From contig NZ_CP043626.1 of NCBI RefSeq assembly GCF_008807415.1, positions 5,494,501 to 5,558,500 of the forward strand: a DNA stretch of 64,000 nt, in the 5' to 3' direction. The notes under the pieces are model-generated. The model saw nothing but the letters and a program-made list of their open reading frames with translations, was not told the origin of the DNA and searched no databases. The stretch's first letter is position 1. Every line of letters begins with the position of its first letter. This DNA is from Pseudomonas denitrificans (nom. rej.). Its GTDB lineage: Bacteria > Pseudomonadota > Gammaproteobacteria > Pseudomonadales > Pseudomonadaceae. Position numbers and translations under genes: made by a program. Shown here in pieces: positions 57,478 through 64,000 of the stretch.

Positions 57478-57957
57478 TCAGTGAAGCCGGCTGGTGCGCT
57501 CGAGGAACTGCTTCTGCGCGGCGAAGATCTGTTCGGGCATTGCCCGCAAGCTCCGGTAGGTGGTCGCCAGGCTCTGCGCCAGGGTCTCCTTGTTCGCCTG
57601 GTCGGTGGTCTCCGCGTAACGCTTGAGCTGCTGGTAGTAGCCGATCTGCAGTTCGTAGTAACGGGACAGGCTGCTGGCGAACGGGCCGGCGTCCTCGCTG
57701 TGCGGGAGTTGCTGCACCTGGTTCAGGTTCTTTTCGAGCTCGGCGATATGCTCGCCGGGGCTCTTTGCCGGCGCCCCGCGGCCTGGGTTGTGGCCGGGGT
57801 CGAAATCGCCGTTGATCAGGCCTTCCATGTCCCGGTCGATGCGCTGCACGTTGGAGAGGAAGGCGGAGGTCACCACCTCGTTGTATTTCAGGTCACCGGG
57901 CTGCCCGCAGGCGATCAGGGCCAGCGGCAGCAGCAGGGCCAGGAGAGTCTTGTTCAT
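57478..57957 (-). CDS. Lipoprotein, function unknown
   Basis: A 159-residue lipoprotein. The signal peptide MNKTLLALLLPLALIACG has the lipobox LIAC (cysteine 17). The mature protein is mostly helical and charged (EHIAELEKNLNQVQQL, YELQIGYYQQLKRYAE, MPEQIFAAQKQFLER). It superficially resembles DUF3053-like small lipoproteins, without a firm match. It lies between chaA and the deaminase gene. No function assigned. Confidence 0.75.
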   Translation of the reverse strand: MNKTLLALLLPLALIACGQPGDLKYNEVVTSAFLSNVQRIDRDMEGLINGDFDPGHNPGRGAPAKSPGEHIAELEKNLNQVQQLPHSEDAGPFASSLSRYYELQIGYYQQLKRYAETTDQANKETLAQSLATTYRSLRAMPEQIFAAQKQFLERTSRLH

Positions 57958-58131
57958 GAGGCGGGCCGGGTGGATAGGTGGAAGGCGATTCTAGAAAGGG
58001 ACCCGGTCGGAAGATTTCGCGGATATCTGTCTTTTGCGTCAGAATTATCTCTGTCCACTGCGTGATGGGGCTCGTCGCCCCGCTGCCAATTGCTTGCCGG
58101 GTCCGCCTGTGTGCCAATCACCGGCGCCTGA

Positions 58132-59106
<975 letters not shown>

Positions 59107-59110
59107 GGCC

Positions 59111-59141
59111 GACCCTGACCCTCTCCCTCTGGGAGAGGGCC
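59111..59141. repeat. Single end of the MITE-like repeat (copy C, partial)
   Basis: ACCCTGACCCTCTCCCTCTGGGAGAGGGCC reproduces the CCCTCTCCCT-n-GGGAGAGGG end of copies A (14311) and B (62592) without the core. It is a good hairpin just after the deaminase stop and may terminate it. Confidence 0.65.
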
Positions 59142-59244
59142 TGCTCGCCGTCCCGATCCGTCCCCTGATCTGGCGCCCGCGACCTTTCGCGCAACCCCTG
59201 CTACCCCTATAAGAACGCCTCTCCCACCGACACGAGGTAGCAGC

Positions 59245-59925
59245 ATGAACAGGATCGTCGCCATCACCGGCGGCTTCGGCCATCTGGGTAGCGTGGTCGG
59301 CCAGGCGTTCGCCGACGCCGGCTGGCAGGTCGCGTTGCTCGACCGCGCCGTCGGCCCGCGTTATCCACAGGCCGGCGCGCTGTCCATCGGCGGCATCGAC
59401 CTCACCGACCCGGACGCCGCCCGCACCGCGCTGGAACAGGTCAACGAGCATTTCGGCGGCCTCGACGCGCTGATCAACGTGGCCGGCGGCTTCCACTGGG
59501 AAACCCTGGGCGATGGTGACATCGACACCTGGGACCTGATGTACCGCATCAACCTGCGCACCGCCGTGGTCTCCAGCCAGGCTGCGCTGGCGCACCTGAA
59601 GGCGCGCGGACACGGGCGCATCCTCAATATCGCTGCCGCAGCTGCAACCCGCGCGGCGCTGGGCATGGGGGCCTATGCGGCGTCCAAGGCCGGCGTCATG
59701 CGCCTGACCGAAGCGCTGGCGGAGGAACTGAAGGACGCGCGGATCACCGTCAACGCGCTGATGCCGAGCATCATCGACACCCCGCAGAACCGCGCCGACA
59801 TGCCCACTGCGGAATTCGACCGCTGGGTGAAGCCGGAGCAACTGGCGGCGACGCTGCTGTTCCTCGCCTCGGATGCTGCGGCGGCGATCACCGGCGCGTG
59901 CATCCCGGTGACAGGCCGGGTCTGA
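59245..59925 (+). CDS. Short-chain dehydrogenase/reductase
   Basis: A 226-residue classical SDR. The NAD(P)-binding motif is TGGFGHLGSVVG, the structural motif is NVAGGF, the catalytic tyrosine-lysine is YAASK and the serine position is occupied by an alanine-rich stretch (NIAAAAATRAA), so the usual catalytic serine is not evident. The substrate is unknown. GAGGTAG-type ribosome site upstream. It follows the deaminase gene in the same direction after 138 bases. A homologue lies next to the deaminase in P. aeruginosa by memory of the map. Confidence 0.88.
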   Translation: MNRIVAITGGFGHLGSVVGQAFADAGWQVALLDRAVGPRYPQAGALSIGGIDLTDPDAARTALEQVNEHFGGLDALINVAGGFHWETLGDGDIDTWDLMYRINLRTAVVSSQAALAHLKARGHGRILNIAAAAATRAALGMGAYAASKAGVMRLTEALAEELKDARITVNALMPSIIDTPQNRADMPTAEFDRWVKPEQLAATLLFLASDAAAAITGACIPVTGRV

Positions 59926-59938
59926 TTGCGCGGCTTCC

Positions 59939-60010
59939 GTAGGGCGCATAACCCGGCACGGGTTATCCGCCGCGCTGGCGGATAACGCCGTAGGCGTTAT
60001 GCGCCCTACG
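59939..60010. repeat. GTAGGGCGCATAACC palindromic repeat, copy 3
   Basis: GTAGGGCGCATAACC at the left, GTTATGCGCCCTACG at the right, internal GTTATCCGCC / GGCGGATAAC. Same family as copies at 18943 and 27712. It starts 14 bases after the SDR stop. Confidence 0.87.
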
Positions 60011-60033
60011 TGTTCATCGGCGCCGGCGTAAAC

Positions 60034-60064
60034 CTGTAGGAGCGGGCATGGCGCGCTCCTGCAA
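60034..60064. repeat. REP-type repeat, shortened copy
   Basis: CTGTAGGAGCGGGCATGGCGCGCTCCTGCA: the two outer arms of the REP family with the middle CGATCGCGCG segment missing, directly after the preceding repeat. Confidence 0.75.
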
Positions 60065-60079
60065 TGTGAACCCGAGGCC

Positions 60080-60961
60080 TCAGGCCTCGACGGCCCCCGC
60101 GCTGCGCAGGAAAGCCGCCAGGCACGGGTTGTCGTTGTGCGGGCTCCAGGCCGCGCCGTACTCCACCTGCGGCGACCGGCCGATGGCGCGGAAGGCCACG
60201 CCGGGCAGTTGCATGCGCCGCATCGAGTCCGGCACCAGCGACACGCCCAGCCCCTCGGCCACCAGGTTGACGATGGTCTGCTGCAGGTGTGTCTCCATGC
60301 GCACCGCCGGAGCGAAGCCGTGCTGGCGGCAGCACTCCATCACCGATTCGTGCAGGGCCGGCGCGGTGGCCGGCGGGAAGGTGATGAAGGGTTCGCCAGC
60401 CAGCTTGGTCACGTCCAGTTCCGCTTCCTTTGCCAGGCCGTGTTCGGCCGGCAGCACCGCGCACAGCGGCTCGCGCTGCAGCGTGCGATAGAGGCGCTGG
60501 CCCGGTTCGCGTTCGGGGAAGGTCAGGGCGACGTCCACCTCGCCGCTGTCCAGCGCCGGGCCCAGGTCGCGCGGGAGCATCTCGTTGAGCACCAGCTTCA
60601 CCTCCGGGTGGCCGTCGGCGAAAGCTTTCAGCAGGCGCGGCAGCAGCGTCCAGGCAGCCAGCATGGTGAAGCCGATGCGCAGCTCGCCGCGCTCGCCGCG
60701 TGCCGTGGCGCGTGCCGAACGCACGGCAAGATCGAGACCGGCGAGCAGCGCTCGGGCCTGCTGCTGGAAGTCGCGGCCGGCGGCGGTCAGCTCCACCGAG
60801 CGCGAATGCCGGGCGAACAGTGGCGTGCCTAGTTCCTCTTCCAGCGCGGCGATCTGCCGGCTCAGCGGCGGCTGGGTGATGTGCAGCGCCTCGGCGGCTC
60901 GGCCGAAGTGCAGGTGCTCGGCGAGGGCGAGGAAATAGCGCAGCTGGCGGAAGTCGATCAT
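60080..60961 (-). CDS. LysR-family transcriptional regulator
   Basis: A 293-residue LysR regulator. The N-terminal winged helix is IDFRQLRYFLALAEHLHFGR followed by LHITQPPLSRQIAALEEEL. The substrate-binding domain follows (GELRIGFTMLAAWTLLPRLL, VDVALTFPERE, TFPPATAPALHESVM). The DNA-binding part resembles the CatR/BenM-like aromatic group, but the effector is not predictable. It is divergent from the AEC transporter gene, 101 bases apart, and probably regulates it. ATG 60961 lacks a clear ribosome site. Confidence 0.9.
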   Translation of the reverse strand: MIDFRQLRYFLALAEHLHFGRAAEALHITQPPLSRQIAALEEELGTPLFARHSRSVELTAAGRDFQQQARALLAGLDLAVRSARATARGERGELRIGFTMLAAWTLLPRLLKAFADGHPEVKLVLNEMLPRDLGPALDSGEVDVALTFPEREPGQRLYRTLQREPLCAVLPAEHGLAKEAELDVTKLAGEPFITFPPATAPALHESVMECCRQHGFAPAVRMETHLQQTIVNLVAEGLGVSLVPDSMRRMQLPGVAFRAIGRSPQVEYGAAWSPHNDNPCLAAFLRSAGAVEA

Positions 60962-61062
60962 CGATACGGTTTGGGTATGGATTGGCGCTTTAGTAAGCAT
61001 TGGACGGTATCGATTGGCAACCCTATGCTCGCCTGCCGCTCCCGCTCTCCAGGTTCCCTGCC

Positions 61063-61992
61063 ATGCACACCGTGTTCGCCGTCGTCCTGCCGATCTTCGC
61101 GCTGATCCTGGTCGGCTGGCTGTGCCGGCGCACCAACCGTCTCGGCCCGCAGGCGGCTTCGGAGATCAACAAGCTGGTGGTCTGGCTGTGCCTGCCGGCG
61201 CTGCTGTTCAAGGTCACCGCCACCGCGACCTGGGCGGAAATCTGGCAGCCGGGCTTCCTCGCCGCCTTCACCGGCGGCTGCCTGCTGGTGTTCTTCGCCA
61301 CCCTCGTCTGGCGCCTGATGCAGGGCCGCGCGCTGCCGGCGGCGAGCATCGACGGCCTCAGCGCGTCCTACGCCAATACCGGATACATGGGCATTCCGCT
61401 GTGCCTGCTGGTATTCGGCCAGGACGGCCTGGAGCCGGCGTTGATCGCCTCGCTGCTGGTGGTCTGCGTGCTGTTCGCCATCGCCGTGGTCTGCATCGAG
61501 GTCGGGCTGCAGGAAGAGAAACACATCGGCCGCGCCATCTGGGTGGTGAGCAAGGCGCTGGGCAAGAACCCGCTGGTGGTGTCGCCGATCATCGGTGGCC
61601 TCTGGGCAGTGACCGGTCTCGGCCTGCCAGCGCCGCTGCTGCACTTCCTCGACATGCTCGCGGCTGCCACCACGCCCTGCGCGCTGGTCTCGCTGGGCCT
61701 GTTCCTGGCGCAGAAGCAGGAGGGCGAGCAGGTCGGCGCCTGGCCGCTGGTGGCGATCAAGCTGGTTGGCCAGCCGCTGCTCACCGGTTTCCTCGCCTAC
61801 AAGGTCTTCGACCTGCCACCGCTGTGGGCGGATTCGGCGCTGCTGCTCAGCGCGCTGCCCACCGGCACCGGGCCTTTCATGCTTGCCGAGTACTACCAGC
61901 GCGAGGCCGCGGTGGTGTCGCGGAGCATTCTGGTGTCGACGCTGGGGTCGTTGGTCACGCTCTCCCTGTGCCTGCTGTGGATCGCCCGATAG
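61063..61992 (+). CDS. AEC-family transporter (auxin efflux carrier/malonate type)
   Basis: A 309-residue permease with ~10 hydrophobic helices in two halves: VFAVVLPIFALILVGWLC opens the first and KLVGQPLLTGFLAYKVF lies in the second; SYANTGYMGIPLCLLVFG holds the conserved Asn-Thr-Gly crossover motif. The family includes malonate and auxin-type carriers; the substrate here is unknown. ATG 61063 begins directly at the first helix, whereas the longer frame adds an unlikely leader. The divergent LysR gene suggests inducible expression. Confidence 0.87.
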   Translation: MHTVFAVVLPIFALILVGWLCRRTNRLGPQAASEINKLVVWLCLPALLFKVTATATWAEIWQPGFLAAFTGGCLLVFFATLVWRLMQGRALPAASIDGLSASYANTGYMGIPLCLLVFGQDGLEPALIASLLVVCVLFAIAVVCIEVGLQEEKHIGRAIWVVSKALGKNPLVVSPIIGGLWAVTGLGLPAPLLHFLDMLAAATTPCALVSLGLFLAQKQEGEQVGAWPLVAIKLVGQPLLTGFLAYKVFDLPPLWADSALLLSALPTGTGPFMLAEYYQREAAVVSRSILVSTLGSLVTLSLCLLWIAR

Positions 61993-62000
61993 CAGATGTG

Positions 62001-62028
62001 GCGTAGGAGCGGACTCGCGGATCGCAGG
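62001..62028. repeat. Diverged REP-like element
   Basis: GTAGGAGCGGACTCGCGGATCGC shares the GTAGGAGCGG arm with the REP family but has a different second arm, a common variant in pseudomonads. Located just after the AEC gene. Confidence 0.45.
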
Positions 62029-62206
62029 GAATCCGCTGCAGGGTTGCAGCGCCGCGCCGGGCGATGGAAGGCGTGGCGATTTCGTGGCGAATACTGGCCA
62101 GTTGATAGCTTTTGAGTTCGTTTGAGGTGCTGGCGCTGCTAGGATGCGCGCGCGTTTCGCTCCCTGAAGCGCCCGTCCCAGAGCCCGTTCCCTACAAGAG
62201 GCCGCC

Positions 62207-62569
62207 ATGCGCAAGCACCGCCGTTTGACCTTCCGCCACATCGGCCAGATCAACGTGACCAACCGCCTGAGCGGCGACCCCATGGGGGTGGTCCTGGATG
62301 TCTCGATGGGTGGCCTGCGGCTGGTGACGGAGGAGCCGCTGGCGCCGGGCAGTTGCTACGACATGCGCCTGGAGATTCCGGTGCGCGAGGATCACACCCG
62401 CTCGGTGGACATCACCGCGATCTGCCAGTGGTCGAAGAAGGACGCGAAGAATGCGCGCTTCGAGCAGGGCTTCAAGCTGGACCGGCCGAGCGCGGCGTTC
62501 ACCGAGCTGGTGACGTCGATGTCGGTGAGTTTCAACCGCAGTCTGCTGGGGCGGGCGCGGTTGTCGTGA
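62207..62569 (+). CDS. Single-domain PilZ protein
   Basis: A 120-residue PilZ-domain protein. The c-di-GMP binding signature is present: the arginine-rich RKHRRLTFR and, after one strand pair, LDVSMGGLRL (D/N-x-S-x-x-G). The rest is the PilZ barrel plus a short C-terminal helix. Such proteins transmit c-di-GMP levels to motility or polysaccharide machinery. It converges on the flagellar export gene at the window end. With the diguanylate cyclase at 39 kb it is the second c-di-GMP component in this window. A ribosome site AGAGG lies upstream. Confidence 0.9.
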   Translation: MRKHRRLTFRHIGQINVTNRLSGDPMGVVLDVSMGGLRLVTEEPLAPGSCYDMRLEIPVREDHTRSVDITAICQWSKKDAKNARFEQGFKLDRPSAAFTELVTSMSVSFNRSLLGRARLS

Positions 62570-62591
62570 TGGGGTGCCCGGTGCTCGGGCT

Positions 62592-62746
62592 GGCCCTCAC
62601 CCTAACCCTGGCTGCGCGCCCCGTTCCGGAGGGAGAGGGGACTGTCCTGAGCGGGTTGATAGTCATGCGCTCGCCGGCTGACTCCGAAACAACTTAAGAG
62701 CGCCGAACGGCTCCCTCTCCCTCTGGGAGAGGGCCGGGGTGAGGGA
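62592..62746. repeat. MITE-like intergenic repeat, copy B
   Basis: About 155 bases from GGCCCTCACCCTAACCC to GGGCCGGGGTGAGGGA, whose outermost ~10 bases are inverted repeats. The interior shares GAGGGGACTGTCC, CGGCTGACTCCGAAA and ACGGCTCCCTCTCCCT with copy A in the same order. It sits between the convergent PilZ and flhA-family genes. Confidence 0.75.
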
Positions 62747-62779
62747 AGCCCCCGTGCCGGAGTTTTACCTGAAGGACAG

Positions 62780-64000
62780 TTAGCCCAACGTCCCCATAAT
62801 CTGCACCCCCACCCGCTCCGGAATCTCGTTCTGCGACAGCACGTGCAGCCCTGGACTGAACACCCGCGCGTAACGCGCCAGCAGCGGTCGCAGCTGCGGC
62901 ATCACGGTGAGGATCGGCGGGTGGCCTTCCTTGCGCAGCTTTTCCTTCACCACCGGCATGCTGTGCTGCAGCTGGTTGAGCAGGCTGGGCTCCACCGGGA
63001 TGTTGTCCAGGCTCACCGGGCCGGCCTGCTGGGCGATGCTCAGGGCGCCGAGCAGGGTGTTCTCCAGGGCGTTCTCCAGCACGAACACGCTCAGCTCCGG
63101 GCGGTCACCGGCAATCGAGGAAACGATGCTGCGGCGCAGCGCATAGCGCACGTCGGAGGCCAGCAGCACCGGGTCCTTGGTGGTCTCGCTGCCTTCGAGC
63201 AGGGCGCTGGCGATGGTGACAATATCCTTGAGCGCCACTTCTTCCTGCAGCAACTGGCGGAACACCCGATGCTGCTGCGAGTAGGTCAGCTGCGCCTTCA
63301 GCGATTCGGCCAGCTTGGGCGCCTGCAGGGTCAGGCGCTGCATCAGGTGCTCGACGTCGTCGTGCTTGAAGATGTCCGGCAGGTGCTCGCGCACCACCTT
63401 GTTCAGGTGCGTGGCGACCACGCTGGCGCAGTCGATCACCTGGTAGCCCAGGTTCAGCGCGCGGGACTTGTCCGCCGGCAGAATCCACACCACCTGCATG
63501 CGGTAGGCTGGATCGACGCCGAGGATGCCGTCGATCTCGCCGTAGAGTTCCGGCGAGGGAATCGCCATCAGCCGGTCGGCGTGGATTTCCGCGCCGTCGA
63601 TGCGCTCGCCGTTGATGTGGATGGCGTACTGCGAGGCCTTCAGGCGCAGGCTGTCGCGGATCTGCACTTCCGGCAGGAGGAAGCCCAGGCTTTCCGAGAG
63701 CGTCTGGCGCACTCCGCGAATCCGTTGCGGCAGCGGCGCGCCGCTGGCCTCGTTGACCAGGCTGACCAGCTTGTAGCCCAGCGAGATCGACAGGCGCTCC
63801 ACCAGCGGGATGTCTTCCCAGCCCAGTTGCTGCGCGCGCTCCTGGTCCATCGCTTGCGTCAGCGCCTGGGTCTGCTCCAGCGTGGTCGCCTCGATCGGCG
63901 GGCCGGCCAGCGACAGGCGCCAGGCGATGAAGGCCACCAGCGCGGCGAAGGCGAAGAACGCGATGTGCGGCATGCCCGGAACCAGGCCGAGCACCACGAG
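62780..64000 (-). CDS. flhA: FlhA-family flagellar export protein (5' end outside window)
   Basis: The frame is open to the window edge, so only the last ~406 residues are seen. They comprise the final transmembrane helix region (VPGMPHIAFFAFAALVAFIAW), the linker and the large cytoplasmic domain (GYKLVSLVNEA, RIRGVRQTLSESLGFLLPEVQIRD, LGYQVIDCASVVATHLNKVV, LLQEEVALKDIVTIASALLEG). These mark the FHIPEP export-gate family. The C-terminus (QLRPLLARYARVFSPGLHVL, ending VQIMGTLG) fits FlhA better than type III secretion homologues, but looks diverged from the polar-flagellum FlhA of pseudomonads as I recall it, so a second flagellar or related system is possible. Confidence 0.8.
   Translation of the reverse strand, partial: LVVLGLVPGMPHIAFFAFAALVAFIAWRLSLAGPPIEATTLEQTQALTQAMDQERAQQLGWEDIPLVERLSISLGYKLVSLVNEASGAPLPQRIRGVRQTLSESLGFLLPEVQIRDSLRLKASQYAIHINGERIDGAEIHADRLMAIPSPELYGEIDGILGVDPAYRMQVVWILPADKSRALNLGYQVIDCASVVATHLNKVVREHLPDIFKHDDVEHLMQRLTLQAPKLAESLKAQLTYSQQHRVFRQLLQEEVALKDIVTIASALLEGSETTKDPVLLASDVRYALRRSIVSSIAGDRPELSVFVLENALENTLLGALSIAQQAGPVSLDNIPVEPSLLNQLQHSMPVVKEKLRKEGHPPILTVMPQLRPLLARYARVFSPGLHVLSQNEIPERVGVQIMGTLG

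Noticed and set aside
59640..59690. SDR as a pseudogene because the catalytic serine is not obvious
   Set aside because: The cofactor motif and YxxxK are intact and the frame is complete; some SDRs lack the serine, so it is kept as a gene.

Overview
The window is GC-rich chromosomal DNA of a Pseudomonas close to the P. aeruginosa group (P. aeruginosa / P. nitroreducens / P. citronellolis type). Gene content and local order match, as remembered from the PAO1 map, the stretch around the replication origin: polA-ersA-engB-cytochrome c-dsbA, nrdJab-thrB, zur-znuABC, metNIQ, glmR-glmS, folE2-dksA2-cobW and tonB1. The blocks are shuffled relative to PAO1. I see no rRNA, tRNA, CRISPR array, prophage or classical insertion sequence. 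It is core and soft-core genome, with short repeat families in the gaps.

Layout. 0-4.3 kb: partial AraC regulator, Tsx-type nucleoside porin, small exported protein, RutR-like TetR regulator and an IMPACT-family protein. 4.3-11.4 kb: a noncoding stretch rich in DnaA-box-like motifs, a dCache chemoreceptor and xdhABC (xanthine dehydrogenase). 11.4-14.2 kb: ahpC-ahpF peroxide defence with a heavily structured gap. 14.3-18.8 kb: cardiolipin synthase, an amidase, a small alpha/beta hydrolase and ChaC. 19-21.2 kb: tonB-exbB-exbD. 21.4-24 kb: metNIQ methionine importer. 24.1-27.7 kb: a lipoprotein and the zinc-uptake divergon znuB-znuC-zur / znuA. 28-31 kb: split class II ribonucleotide reductase nrdJa-nrdJb. 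31.1-38.2 kb: thrB (frameshifted), a DUF2782 protein, polA, the sRNA ErsA, engB, two c-type cytochromes and dsbA. 38.2-43.8 kb: an EEP-fold phosphatase/nuclease, a GGDEF diguanylate cyclase, glmR, glmS and the predicted attTn7 site. 44.3-49.3 kb: a dicarboxylate MFS permease, a 14-TM drug exporter, CFA synthase and a GNAT. 49.3-55.7 kb: a zinc-starvation island (folE2, a small exported protein, dksA2, a COG0523 GTPase, a DUF1826 protein, a second COG0523 gene) followed by Fur-controlled tonB1. 55.8-64 kb: a nucleoside deoxyribosyltransferase-like gene, a Ca2+/H+ antiporter, a lipoprotein, adenine/adenosine deaminase, an SDR, LysR/AEC transporter, a PilZ protein and the 3' part of an flhA-family gene.

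Two themes recur. Purine and nucleoside salvage appears in scattered pieces: the Tsx porin, a chemoreceptor beside xdhABC, adenine deaminase and a deoxyribosyltransferase. Zinc limitation is handled by two loci joined by near-identical Zur operators (one at znuA/zur, two perfect copies at folE2 and dksA2). They combine import with zinc-sparing replacements (FolE2 for FolE, DksA2 for DksA) and COG0523 GTPases.

Four otherwise intact genes (thrB, the second cobW-like gene, tonB1 and the deoxyribosyltransferase) are each broken by what looks like one missing base in a G/C homopolymer. This uniform pattern is more easily explained by base-calling error than by gene decay, so the four should be read as probably functional until the raw reads are checked.
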